In this document: positions 37,669-46,490 of the stretch, piece by piece | Layout of the letters: every line of letters starts with the position of its first letter | How positions within the stretch are numbered: position 1 is the first letter of the stretch | Source of the DNA: Telluria aromaticivorans | Lineage (GTDB): Bacteria > Pseudomonadota > Gammaproteobacteria > Burkholderiales > Burkholderiaceae_D | NCBI RefSeq assembly: GCF_013003915.1 | Contig: NZ_JABAIV010000002.1 | Location: 496,001 to 560,000 of the forward strand | Direction: 5' to 3' | Length of the DNA stretch: 64,000 bases | The notes under the pieces: generated by a model | The model's database searches: none | The model's input: the letters and a program-made list of their open reading frames with translations, nothing else | What the model was told of the DNA's origin: nothing | Position numbers and translations under genes: made by a program

Positions 37669-39135
37669 ATGAACGAAGACATCCTCATTAACATCACTCC
37701 GCAGGAAACGCGCGTTGCGCTGGTCCTGCAGGGCGCGGTGCAGGAACTGCACATCGAACGCACCCTGACGCGCGGGCTGGCGGGGAATGTCTACCTGGGC
37801 AAGGTCGTGCGCGTGCTGCCGGGCATGCAGTCGGCCTTCATCGACATCGGCCTGGAACGCGCGGCCTTCCTGCACGTGGCCGACATCTGGGAAGCGCGCA
37901 GCCACGATGGCGCCGCAGCGGCTACGCCCACCCCGATCGAAAAGATGCTGTTCGACGGCCAGGTGCTGACCGTGCAGGTCATCAAGGACCCGATCGGCAC
38001 CAAGGGCGCGCGCCTGTCGACCCAGATCTCGATCGCCGGCCGCATGCTGGTCTACCTGCCGCAAGACCAGCACATCGGCATCTCGCAGAAGATCGAGAAG
38101 GAAGCCGACCGCGACCAGCTGCGCACCCGCCTGCAGAACCTGCTGCCGAAGGAAGAAAAAGGCGGCTACATCGTGCGCACCCAGGCCGAGGAAGCCTCGG
38201 ACGTGGACATCGCGGCCGACGTCGACTACCTGCGCAAGACCTGGGGCTCGATCGTGCAGGGCGCGCGCACCCGCCCGCCGACTTCCCTGCTCTACCAGGA
38301 CCTGAACCTGGCCCAGCGCGTGCTGCGCGACTTCGTGCACGACGAGACTGCCGCCATCCAGATCGACTCGCGCGAGAACTTCAACATGCTGGTCGAGTTC
38401 GCGCAAGTCTACACGCCGAGCGTGCTGGCGCGCCTGGCCCACTACACCGGCGAGCGCCCGCTGTTCGACCTGTACGGCGTCGAAGAAGAAATCCTGCGCG
38501 CGCTGGGCCGCCGCGTGGACCTGAAGAGCGGCGGCTACCTGATCGTCGACCAGACCGAGGCGATGACGACGATCGACGTCAACACCGGCGGCTATGTCGG
38601 CGGGCGCAACTTCGCCGACACCATCTTCAAGACCAACCTCGAAGCCGCGCACGCCATCGCGCGCCAGTTGCGCCTGCGCAACCTGGGCGGGATCATCATC
38701 CTCGACTTCATCGACATGGAAAACAACGAGCACCGCAACCAGGTGCTGGCCGAGTTGAAGAAGACCCTGGCGCGCGACCGCACCAAGGTGTCGGTGAGCG
38801 GCTTCTCGGCGCTGGGCCTGGTGGAGATGACGCGCAAGCGCACCCGCGAATCGCTGGCCCACATCTTGTGCGAACCCTGCCCGGCCTGCAGCGGCAAGGG
38901 ACAGGTCAAGACCTCGCGCACGATATGCTACGAGATCCTGCGCGAGCTGCTGCGCGAAGCCAAACAGTTCAACCCGCGCGAATTCCGCATCGTCGCCTCG
39001 CAGGAAGTCATCGACCTGTTTTTAGAGGAAGAATCGCAGCACCTGGCGATGCTGGGCGACTTCATCGGCAAGCGCATCTCGCTGCAGGTCGAAAAGGGCT
39101 ATCACCAGGAGCAGTACGACGTCATCCTGATGTGA
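37669..39135 (+). CDS. rng: Ribonuclease G
   Basis: 488 residues, the E. coli length. N-terminal S1-like RNA-binding domain (NVYLGKVVRVLPGMQSAFID), a catalytic core with the two metal aspartates in the LDFIDMEN region, and the zinc-link CEPCPACSGKG. Processes 16S rRNA 5' ends and turns over mRNA. Last of the nadD-rsfS-rlmH-maf-rng series, although a palindromic element now lies in front of it. Confidence 0.96.
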   Translation: MNEDILINITPQETRVALVLQGAVQELHIERTLTRGLAGNVYLGKVVRVLPGMQSAFIDIGLERAAFLHVADIWEARSHDGAAAATPTPIEKMLFDGQVLTVQVIKDPIGTKGARLSTQISIAGRMLVYLPQDQHIGISQKIEKEADRDQLRTRLQNLLPKEEKGGYIVRTQAEEASDVDIAADVDYLRKTWGSIVQGARTRPPTSLLYQDLNLAQRVLRDFVHDETAAIQIDSRENFNMLVEFAQVYTPSVLARLAHYTGERPLFDLYGVEEEILRALGRRVDLKSGGYLIVDQTEAMTTIDVNTGGYVGGRNFADTIFKTNLEAAHAIARQLRLRNLGGIIILDFIDMENNEHRNQVLAELKKTLARDRTKVSVSGFSALGLVEMTRKRTRESLAHILCEPCPACSGKGQVKTSRTICYEILRELLREAKQFNPREFRIVASQEVIDLFLEEESQHLAMLGDFIGKRISLQVEKGYHQEQYDVILM

Positions 39136-39172
39136 TTCCGCGCGCGCTCAATGCAGCGCGGGAATGCGGCAC

Positions 39173-41626
39173 TTAGTCGGGCACCGGATGCGCCGGCAGC
39201 GCATCCAGGAGCTCATTCAGCCGCGCCGGCGCCACCGGCTTCGTGAAATGCTTGTCGAACCCGGCTTCCTTCGAGCGCGCCAAGTCATCCTTCGCGCCCC
39301 ATCCCGACACCGCCACGATGGTGCTGCGCTCCAGGCCCCCGATCTTCCTGAGCCGGTGGGCCACTTCATATCCCGACATATCCGGCATGCCGATATCCAG
39401 GAACACGACATGCGGCTGGAATTCCCCGGCAATCTTCAGCGCCTTCTGTCCGTCGTGCGCAATCCGGAGATCGTGGCCCTTAAGCTCGAGCAGCGAGGCC
39501 AGGGTCAGGGCCGCATCCACGTTATCGTCCGTCACCAGGATGCGGAAGCGTTTCCCCGCCCCGGTGGCGGCGCCGGATGCATCCAGCGTGGGGCCGCGGG
39601 CGTTCTTGCCGGAGTCGAGCGGCAACCTGACGGTGAAGGTGCTGCCCTTGCCTGCGCCTTCGCTGCAGGCTGCTACCGTGCCGTCGTGCAGGCTGACAAG
39701 CTGGCGCACCAACGCCAGGCCGATCCCCAGGCCACCCTGAGAATGATGCATGTTGCGGCCGACCTGGCTGAACATGTCGAACACCGATTCCAGGGATTCG
39801 GCCGGAATGCCGATGCCGTTATCGGTCACCGAAATAATCGCTTCGCTACCGTCCCGCACGACGCTCAAGGCGATCTGGCCGCCTGGCGGCGTGTACTTCG
39901 CCGCGTTCGTCAGCAGGTTGCCGACCACCTGGGCAATGCGGGTGGCGTCGGCGTGCACCGGCAGCGGCGCATCGTGCAGCGTCATGCTGAACGCATGGCG
40001 GCCTTTCTCGATCAGCGGCAGGCTGGTTTCCACGGCGTTGGCGACGATGACCTTCAGGTCGACCGCTTCCTTCTTGATCTCGACTTTCCCGTTGGTGACG
40101 CGGGCGATGTCCAGCAGGTCGTTGATCAGGTGCGACAGCTGCTTGACCTGTCGTTCGATGATGCCGCGCACGTTGCTGACGGTGTCCAGGCTGTCTGCGC
40201 GCATGCGCATGATTTCCAGGCCGGTCAGGATCGGGGCCAGCGGATTGCGCAACTCGTGCGCAAGCACCGCCAGGAACTCGCTGAGGTTGCGGTTCGATTT
40301 GGCGACCTCGTCGAACAGGGCGCGCTGCCGGGTTTCGGCCTGGCGCAGCGCCGCTTCGGTTCGCTTGAAGGCATCGATGTTGGTCACGATCGAGACCTGG
40401 CCCTTGGGCAGGTCGGCGCTGTCCTTCAGCGGCACCGCGGCAATCTGGGTCCAGATCTCGCTGCCGTCGTCCTGCGTGTAGCGCGCTTCGATACCCGGCA
40501 CCACCCGCTCGCCACGCAGGGCGCGCGCACCCGGGAAGTCCTGGGGCGAATAAGGGCGGCCGTCTTCATGGAAGGCCTGCCAGCGGCCATAGCGCGCCTC
40601 GTCGAGGGTTGGCGAGACCCTGGCGGGCAGGTATTGGTGCATCTCCTGGTTGGACAGCAGCAAAGCGCCTGCGTGGTCGATCACGGCCACGCCGACCGGC
40701 AGCGCCTCGAACACTGCGGACAGCATGTTCCGCGTGTCGTGCAGTGCCTGCTCCGTCTGCTTGCGGTCGCTGATGTCGAGGACATTGCCGACGAATCCCA
40801 GAAAGTTGCCGGCGGCAGCGAACCGCGGGCGCCCCGCATCGATGACCCAGCGGTAGCTGCCATCCACGTGCAAGACCCGGTGCTCGAGGCTGAATTCGGC
40901 CTTGCGCTCGTTGGCGTCCTGAAAGGCCAGTGTCGCCGCTGTGCGGTCGTCCGGGTGGATGGCCGAGGTCCAGCCGATCCCCAGGCCCTCTTCCTCGCTT
41001 TGCCCGGTGAATTCATACCATCCGCGCGACAGGAAGGAGCAGTTGCCGTCCGGCTCCGTGACCCAGAGCATCGCGGGCGCCGCGTCCGCCAGGTCGAGGA
41101 AGCGCGACTCGCTGCGTCTGAGTGCGCGCTCGGCCTGGTGGCGCTGCAGCACGACGGTCGCCTGGTTGGCGCCGACGCCCAGCAGCAGGCGCTCGTTCTC
41201 GGACGGGAAACCGGGCCGTGGGGAAGCGACGAGGATCGTGCCGATCTCGCCCGAGATCCCGAACCGGGTCACGCTCACGCGCAGGACTTGTCCACCGGCG
41301 GGGTCGGGCATCGTCGCCGTCGCCTGTTCTCCCCGCGCAGCCTGTGCGCCCTCCAGCATGGTACGCGCCGCCGGCAGGAACTGCGCCTCGGCACCCTTGT
41401 GCCTGCTGCGCACCACCTCGATCTCGCCGATGTCGCCGCGGCCGCACAAGCGGATGTAGGCCAGGTCCAGGTCCAGTGTTTTCAGCAGGACGCCGGCCAG
41501 GCTCTCGACCACGCCGGCGGGCGGGAGATCGCCCCAGATGGCGGGCAGCGTCGTCATGGCGACGAGGTCGCGCGTGGTTTGCCGCAGGCTGTCGGCCTCT
41601 GGGTCGTGCTTTCCTTGAGTGTTCAT
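39173..41626 (-). CDS. Hybrid sensor histidine kinase (GAF-PAS-PAS-HisKA-HATPase-REC)
   Basis: 817 residues, no clear membrane span. Order: GAF-like 35-165, PAS 172-295 (with the PAC string HRVLHVDGSYRWVIDAGRPRF), PAS 300-425, phospho-acceptor H457 in LAHELRNPLAP, ATPase lid with DNGIGIP and GGLGIGLALV (600-640), then a receiver domain 695-810 with D744 in VFLDIGMPD. A soluble phosphorelay kinase of unknown signal. The MEDS protein and the stand-alone receiver lie just upstream on the same strand. Confidence 0.92.
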   Translation of the reverse strand: MNTQGKHDPEADSLRQTTRDLVAMTTLPAIWGDLPPAGVVESLAGVLLKTLDLDLAYIRLCGRGDIGEIEVVRSRHKGAEAQFLPAARTMLEGAQAARGEQATATMPDPAGGQVLRVSVTRFGISGEIGTILVASPRPGFPSENERLLLGVGANQATVVLQRHQAERALRRSESRFLDLADAAPAMLWVTEPDGNCSFLSRGWYEFTGQSEEEGLGIGWTSAIHPDDRTAATLAFQDANERKAEFSLEHRVLHVDGSYRWVIDAGRPRFAAAGNFLGFVGNVLDISDRKQTEQALHDTRNMLSAVFEALPVGVAVIDHAGALLLSNQEMHQYLPARVSPTLDEARYGRWQAFHEDGRPYSPQDFPGARALRGERVVPGIEARYTQDDGSEIWTQIAAVPLKDSADLPKGQVSIVTNIDAFKRTEAALRQAETRQRALFDEVAKSNRNLSEFLAVLAHELRNPLAPILTGLEIMRMRADSLDTVSNVRGIIERQVKQLSHLINDLLDIARVTNGKVEIKKEAVDLKVIVANAVETSLPLIEKGRHAFSMTLHDAPLPVHADATRIAQVVGNLLTNAAKYTPPGGQIALSVVRDGSEAIISVTDNGIGIPAESLESVFDMFSQVGRNMHHSQGGLGIGLALVRQLVSLHDGTVAACSEGAGKGSTFTVRLPLDSGKNARGPTLDASGAATGAGKRFRILVTDDNVDAALTLASLLELKGHDLRIAHDGQKALKIAGEFQPHVVFLDIGMPDMSGYEVAHRLRKIGGLERSTIVAVSGWGAKDDLARSKEAGFDKHFTKPVAPARLNELLDALPAHPVPD

Positions 41627-41641
41627 ACCGGTCGTGCAGTG

Positions 41642-42298
41642 TCAGCTGGCCGCACCAGGCTGGGCAGTACCCGCTGCCTTGCGCGCTTCCAGCTCCGCAA
41701 TCATTTGTTCAGGCGGAATGAAGAACGGATTTTCCTGGAGGATGCCGCCAATGATGACCATCGGGTGCGTGCGCAGGATGTCGATCACGACCGTGGCATC
41801 GAACTGGGACAGGTCATAGGTGCAGACCACCGGATCGTGCTGCGCGGGGAGCGCCTGGTTCAGGCGCGCTTCGTATTCGACGATGTCGCCGGCGCCGGGC
41901 CGGTCTTCCAGTGCCCACGACATGCTGGCGATATTGCGCGATATTTTTCCGGGCGGGGAATTTTCTGGTGCAATCAGTTTGAGCAAGGTCTCGATCATGC
42001 GGTGCTGGTTGAAATGGCCATCCTGCAGGTAGGTTTCGTCCCAGGTCCGGACTTCGAGCTGCCCCTGCATTTCCGCCGCGGCGGTATCGATACCCGCCGC
42101 CTGCAGGCGCTCCATATGGGCGCCACGCTGCGCCTGGCTCACGATGTGGAAGGCGCGGTCGCCGTTCTCGAACCCTTCCTGGATGAAAGGCATGAGCACG
42201 CCGTACTCTTCTTCCTTGCTATGGAAAAAGGCACAGGCGTGGCAGGAATGCGTGAGGGTGGAACCGGCCAGGTTCACGGGCTTGCGGACGAATGACAT
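41642..42298 (-). CDS. MEDS-domain (DcmR-like) sensory protein
   Basis: 218 residues. Fits the MEDS sensory domain: HSCHACAFFHSKEEEYGVLMPF near the start, ENGDRAFHIV, and CTYDLSQFDATVVIDILRTHPMVIIGG near the end. MEDS domains in methanogens and methylotrophs bind unknown small molecules, and are often paired with histidine kinases. It is 15 bp upstream of the hybrid kinase, so it is probably the kinase's sensor or partner. ATG 42298 is chosen at the conserved start; the frame is open to 42364. Confidence 0.85.
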   Translation of the reverse strand: MSFVRKPVNLAGSTLTHSCHACAFFHSKEEEYGVLMPFIQEGFENGDRAFHIVSQAQRGAHMERLQAAGIDTAAAEMQGQLEVRTWDETYLQDGHFNQHRMIETLLKLIAPENSPPGKISRNIASMSWALEDRPGAGDIVEYEARLNQALPAQHDPVVCTYDLSQFDATVVIDILRTHPMVIIGGILQENPFFIPPEQMIAELEARKAAGTAQPGAAS

Positions 42299-42403
42299 GA
42301 AGAGTGGGCACCGATATAGGGACGACGGAAGTATGCCATGCCGACTATATTTACTCACCAACAATTAACCAAAAGTAATTAACTGTGGCGAAAATATAGC
42401 CGT

Positions 42404-42799
42404 TCAGGCGGGGCAAAAACCATACTGGGCCAGCGTGCGCCTGAGGTTTGCGTTGAACTCGGCGTAGTCCATGGCCTTCTCCACGAATTCGCAGGCGCCG
42501 AGCATCCGGGTGCGCATCCGGTCTGTTTCGTCCCTGGTGTCCGACAGGACGATCACGGGTATATCGGACAGGAAGGGTTTGGAAGAGATTTCTTTCAGGA
42601 CTTCGAAGCCGTCGACCTTCGGCAGTTTCAGGTCGAGCAGGACGACATCGAAATCGTGGGCCTGGTTCAGTTCGCGCAGCGCTTCTTCCCCATCCGACGC
42701 CACCACGATTTCATGTTCCCCGCCGCAACTTTGCAATACCCGCCGCGTCAATTCCACGTCGAGCGGCATATCATCGACAATCAGGGCTTTTTTGACCAT
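42404..42799 (-). CDS. Single-domain response regulator
   Basis: 131 residues, receiver domain only. Acidic pair DD at 9-10, phospho-acceptor D56 in VVLLDLKLPK, conserved Ser/Thr in VIVLSDT and Lys in FVEKAMDY. Likely a relay partner for the hybrid kinase downstream, with no output domain of its own. Confidence 0.92.
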   Translation of the reverse strand: MVKKALIVDDMPLDVELTRRVLQSCGGEHEIVVASDGEEALRELNQAHDFDVVLLDLKLPKVDGFEVLKEISSKPFLSDIPVIVLSDTRDETDRMRTRMLGACEFVEKAMDYAEFNANLRRTLAQYGFCPA

Positions 42800-43030
42800 G
42801 CCGGCATCTTACATCAGTAGCAGCATTGTGTCTTCGCCGATAACTGTAGGTAACATGCGCACCACGACGCAGTGCTGTAGATGCCATTTTTGCCACTTTC
42901 ATGCATACCGCATGAACCACACCGACGCTTATGGCTGTGCTTGACTTGGCATCCCATTACGCCTAGGGTCAGGGAGCGGTACTCGATTTCGTCAGTTTAT
43001 GTTTTGCGGTTGATCAGCTAGCTCATCCAC

Positions 43031-43930
43031 ATGCGCACACAACTTTCTGGCCGCGACACCCCTGCGCAAGGCCAGCGCAATACTGTCGAGCAAGAGCACA
43101 ACGAGAGCAACCACGATGCTGCCACGGCTGCGCTCGAAGCGGCGGTGGCGCATCTCACCCAGGACCAGATGATGGTCAACCAGGCCCTGGTCGAAAAAAT
43201 CCTCTCCAGCGAACATACGGAAAATGCCTTGCGCGTTTCCGAGCAAAAGCTGCATGACTTTCTGGCCCACCAGCTCGCCAACCGCGAAGCCGAGCGCAAG
43301 CGGATCGCAGGCGAAATCCACGACACCCTCGCCCAGAACCTGCTGGCGCTGCGCATCGACATCGTCATGCTGTACCAGCATACGGCCAGCCGCCACGGGC
43401 GCCTGCATGACTGGGTCGGCGCCGCGCTCGACAATGTCGACACGACGCTGCGGACGGTCAAGCAGTTGATGGGAGACCTGCGACCCACCGGCCTCGAGCT
43501 GGGACTGCAGGCCACGCTGGCCATGGAAGTACGCAAATTCATCCGGGCCAGCGGCATTGACTGCCAGCTGGAGGCCTCGGCAATCGCCAACCTGGAGCTC
43601 GACGAGGAAACCGTGCTCACCGTCTGCCGCGTGCTGCAGGAATGCCTGAACAATGTGTTTCGCCATTCCCTGGCCAGCCGCGTCACGGTGGTGCTGGGCG
43701 TCACGGACGGCGCGCTCGAGATGGTCGTGTCCGACAACGGCATCGGCTTCGACCCGTCCGCGCCGCGCCGGTCCAGCAGCTACGGCCTGTTCGAGCTGGA
43801 AGAACGCCTCGCGCCCCACGGCGGCAGCTTGTCCGTCACCAGCGACAGGACGCATGGTACGGCGGTGTCCATGCACCTTCCCATCATTTCGCCGCCCGCC
43901 GATGCCTCCGCCGCCCCTGCGAGCGGATAA
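43031..43930 (+). CDS. Soluble NarX/DegS-type histidine kinase (HisKA_3)
   Basis: 299 residues. Coiled coil in 30-90, HisKA_3 dimerisation domain with H97 in ERKRIAGEIHDTLAQNLL, then an ATPase domain with QECLNNVFRHS, SDNGIGFD and GLFELEERLAPHGG. These kinases normally pair with NarL/FixJ regulators; none lies in the window. Divergent from the receiver gene; no ligand domain at the N-terminus. Confidence 0.9.
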   Translation: MRTQLSGRDTPAQGQRNTVEQEHNESNHDAATAALEAAVAHLTQDQMMVNQALVEKILSSEHTENALRVSEQKLHDFLAHQLANREAERKRIAGEIHDTLAQNLLALRIDIVMLYQHTASRHGRLHDWVGAALDNVDTTLRTVKQLMGDLRPTGLELGLQATLAMEVRKFIRASGIDCQLEASAIANLELDEETVLTVCRVLQECLNNVFRHSLASRVTVVLGVTDGALEMVVSDNGIGFDPSAPRRSSSYGLFELEERLAPHGGSLSVTSDRTHGTAVSMHLPIISPPADASAAPASG

Positions 43931-44264
43931 AATCCTGTCCTGAACACATCTTTCACCGGACCGGACGGGAAAGCTTCATCGTCATCGGGCCTTAGCAGCC
44001 GTTGCGTGACATCATGCCGATAAGGGACGAGCTGCTTGCCAAGATGATCAACCTGCTGGCGCCGGACGGTGGACCACCGACGGCCTTCCACGCCGTTGAT
44101 GTCTGGACAAGGTATGCGGCAGCAAGCACAGCCGGCAGATCCGCCGCTTCGGGATCACCGACGCGGCATCGTCATCGGCGACAAGGCGGCCCCCTATAAC
44201 GGCGTGCTGCCCGGGAATCCGCGGCTGTGCGAATGAATCGACTCTGTCGCAGCCGCGGCCAGGT
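43931..44264. other. Gap with a possible decayed reading frame
   Basis: 334 bp between the kinase and tupA with no firm gene. A GTG frame at 44002 reads MIPRDELLAKMINLLAPDGG-like sequence (IRDELLAKMINLLAP...) for about 35 codons. A shifted frame gives GIVIGDKAAPYNGVLPG up to a stop at 44234-44236. It may be a frameshifted remnant or simply GC-rich open sequence. Confidence 0.3.
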
Positions 44265-45071
44265 TCAGCGGCTGGCAGACGGGAAGAACAGCTGCTCGCC
44301 TTCCGGCCGGAAGGCGGCGATGCGCGCCTGTCCGTCCGCCGAGGTGATCCAGTCGATCAGGGCCTTCGCGCCCTTGTAGTTCACGCCCTTGTGCTTCGCC
44401 GGATTGACCGCGATGATCCCGTAGGGGTTGAACATGCGCTTGTCGCCTTCCACCAGCACCGCCAGGCCGGTTTTCGCGCGGTAGGCGCCATAGGTGGCGC
44501 GGTCGGTCAGCGTATAGGCGCGCATTTCGGCGGCCATGTTGAGTACTTCGCCCATGCCCAGGCCGGCCGACACGTAGCTGGCGCCCGCCGGTTTGCTTGC
44601 CGCTGCTTGCCAGTAGCCCTTCTCCATTACGTCGGTGCCGGAATTGTCGCCGCGCGAAATGAAGCGGGTGCCGCTGGCGGCGATCTTCCGGAATGCGGCA
44701 ATGACGTCCTTGCCGCCCTTGATTGCGGCCGGGTCGTTCGCAGGGCCGACCACGATGAAGTCGTTGTACATCACGTCGCGCCGGTCCACGCCCCAACCCT
44801 CCTCCACGAATTTATCCTCGAGCGCGCGCGCATGCACCAGCGTCACGTCGACGTCGCCGTTCTTGCCCAGTTCGAGCGCCTTGCCGGTGCCAACCGAGAT
44901 CACGTGCACCTTGCTGCCCGTCTTCGCTTCGAAGGCCGGCAGCAGGACCTTGAGCAGGCCGGAGTTCTCGGTACTGGTGGTGGTCGACAGCTTGATGACG
45001 TCCTGGGCCTGCGCCAGCGGCGCGGACAGGAAGAGGCTTGAGAGGACGATGGTAAAGATGCGGCGTTGCAT
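44265..45071 (-). CDS. tupA: Tungstate ABC transporter, substrate-binding protein
   Basis: 268 residues with a signal peptide cleaved after AQA (about 22). The mature start KLSTTTSTENSGLL contains the TTTS motif that binds the oxyanion in TupA and separates it from molybdate-binding ModA. RGDNSGT and AYTLTDRATYGAY are other TupA signatures. AGGAG lies 8 nt before the ATG. Last gene of the fdhB-fdhA-fdhD-tupB-tupC-tupA series; its placement suggests tungstate for the formate dehydrogenase. Confidence 0.93.
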   Translation of the reverse strand: MQRRIFTIVLSSLFLSAPLAQAQDVIKLSTTTSTENSGLLKVLLPAFEAKTGSKVHVISVGTGKALELGKNGDVDVTLVHARALEDKFVEEGWGVDRRDVMYNDFIVVGPANDPAAIKGGKDVIAAFRKIAASGTRFISRGDNSGTDVMEKGYWQAAASKPAGASYVSAGLGMGEVLNMAAEMRAYTLTDRATYGAYRAKTGLAVLVEGDKRMFNPYGIIAVNPAKHKGVNYKGAKALIDWITSADGQARIAAFRPEGEQLFFPSASR

Positions 45072-45100
45072 GGTGTTCTCCTGGTTGGTCGGCAAATCGT

Positions 45101-45790
45101 TTAACGAAGTTCGAGGCGTCCGTCGCGCAGCTTCAGGCGCTGGATGCCGGGCAGCCCGATCAGGTCGCGGTCGTGGCAGGCCATCACCACGCTGCTGCCT
45201 GCATCGAGCAGGGTCGGGATCAGGGCCATCACCTGTTCGCGCGCCGGGCCATCGAGGTTGGCGGTGGGCTCGTCCAGCAGCAGCAGGCGCGGTTGCAACA
45301 CGCGCGCCCGGGCCAGCGCCACGCGCTGCTTTTCGCCGCCCGACAGGCGGGCCGGGTCGGTATCGCGCAGGTGCGCCACGCCGGCCCATTCCATCGCTTC
45401 TTCCACCGCGGGCGCCACGCTGCGCCGGCTTTCGCCGCGCGCCAGCAGGCCGTAGGCGATGTTGTGAAACACGCTGGTCGAGAACAGGATCGGGTGCTGG
45501 TGCACGAAGACGATGGCGCGGCGCAGCGCCGGCGGGTACGGGTAGAGCGGGAGGTGCCGGCCATCGAATTCGACCGAGCAGGCATCGCAGCGTTCCAGGC
45601 CCGCAAGGGTGCGCAGCAGGGTCGACTTGCCGGCCCCATTTACGCCGGTCAGCACATAGGCGCTGGCCGTTTGAATGGCGAGCGTGTCGATGTCGAACAG
45701 GGTGCGCTCGCCATGGCGCTTGCGCAGCCCGTGCACGGTCAGGAGCGCGCCCGCAGCCGGCTTCAGAGCGTGGTTCACAGCCTGGTTCAC
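45101..45790 (-). CDS. tupC: Tungstate ABC transporter, ATP-binding protein
   Basis: 229 residues. Walker A GVNGAGKST, Q-loop at VFVHQHPILF, signature LSGGEKQRVALARA and Walker B LLLLDEPTANLD, all intact. GTG start overlaps the tupB stop (GTGA); a second in-frame GTG lies 12 nt further in. No C-terminal molybdate-type regulatory domain is present, unlike ModC. Confidence 0.93.
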   Translation of the reverse strand: MNQAVNHALKPAAGALLTVHGLRKRHGERTLFDIDTLAIQTASAYVLTGVNGAGKSTLLRTLAGLERCDACSVEFDGRHLPLYPYPPALRRAIVFVHQHPILFSTSVFHNIAYGLLARGESRRSVAPAVEEAMEWAGVAHLRDTDPARLSGGEKQRVALARARVLQPRLLLLDEPTANLDGPAREQVMALIPTLLDAGSSVVMACHDRDLIGLPGIQRLKLRDGRLELR

Positions 45791-46488
45791 AGCCTCCCTC
45801 CGGCCGCATGCGCTTCGCCCTGCAGCAGCACCAGCGCGCCATTCATCACGAGCGCCAGCGCCACCAGCACGATGCCCAGCGCGATGCCTTGCGCGAACTC
45901 GCCCTTGCTGGTCTCGAGTGCGATCGCGGTGGTGATGGTGCGGGTCTGGCCTTCGATATTCCCGCCTACCATCAAGGCGCAGCCCACTTCGGAAATCACG
46001 CGCCCGAAGCCGCTGATCACCGCCGCCATGACACCGTAGCGCGCTTCGTGCAGCACGGTCATCATCACGCGCCAGCGCGAGGCGCCCAGCGCGACGGCGG
46101 TTTCGGCATAGCGCGGATCGGCTGCCTGCACCGCCGCCAGCGTGAAGGCCAGCAGCACCGGCAGGCCGATGATCATCTGGCCCAGGATCACGCCCTGCTG
46201 GGTGAACAGCCATTCCAGCCCGCCCATCGGCCCGCGCCGCGACAGCAGCAAATACAGCAGCAGGCCGATCAGGACGGTCGGCAGCGAGAGCGCGGCCTGC
46301 GCCAGCCAGATCGCCAGGCGGCGGCCCGGGAAACGGTGCAGCGCGATCACGTAGCCGAGGAAGACGGCCGGCGGCGCCGCCAGCAGCAGGCCGATGATGC
46401 TGGTCTTGAGCGAGACCCAGACGATATGCCACAAGGCCGCGTCGCCCGAGAACAGCAGCGCGAACGCGTGCGAGGTGGCTTCCAGCAC
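45787..46488 (-). CDS. tupB: Tungstate ABC transporter, permease
   Basis: 233 residues, about five to six helices, with the permease EAA loop as AVALGASRWRVMMTVLHEARYG. VISGFGRVISEVGCALMVGGNI is the TupB-type C-terminal signature. It starts 2 nt after the fdhD stop and overlaps tupC, so it is translated in the fdh operon. Confidence 0.94.
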   Translation of the reverse strand: MLEATSHAFALLFSGDAALWHIVWVSLKTSIIGLLLAAPPAVFLGYVIALHRFPGRRLAIWLAQAALSLPTVLIGLLLYLLLSRRGPMGGLEWLFTQQGVILGQMIIGLPVLLAFTLAAVQAADPRYAETAVALGASRWRVMMTVLHEARYGVMAAVISGFGRVISEVGCALMVGGNIEGQTRTITTAIALETSKGEFAQGIALGIVLVALALVMNGALVLLQGEAHAAGGRL

Positions 46489-46490
46489 GG

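Noticed and set aside
39164..42295. A 1043-codon open frame on the + strand opposite the hybrid kinase and MEDS genes
   Set aside because: Spans two genuine minus-strand genes, has no recognisable domain and has biased composition typical of antisense frames.
44002..44199. The 65-codon frame as a real gene
   Set aside because: No ribosome site, composition turns to Arg/Ser-rich after about 35 codons and no family is recognised; noted only as a possible remnant.
45787..46488. The transporter as a molybdate (ModABC) system
   Set aside because: The binding protein has the TupA TTTS motif, the ATPase lacks the ModC regulatory domain and the permease fits TupB.
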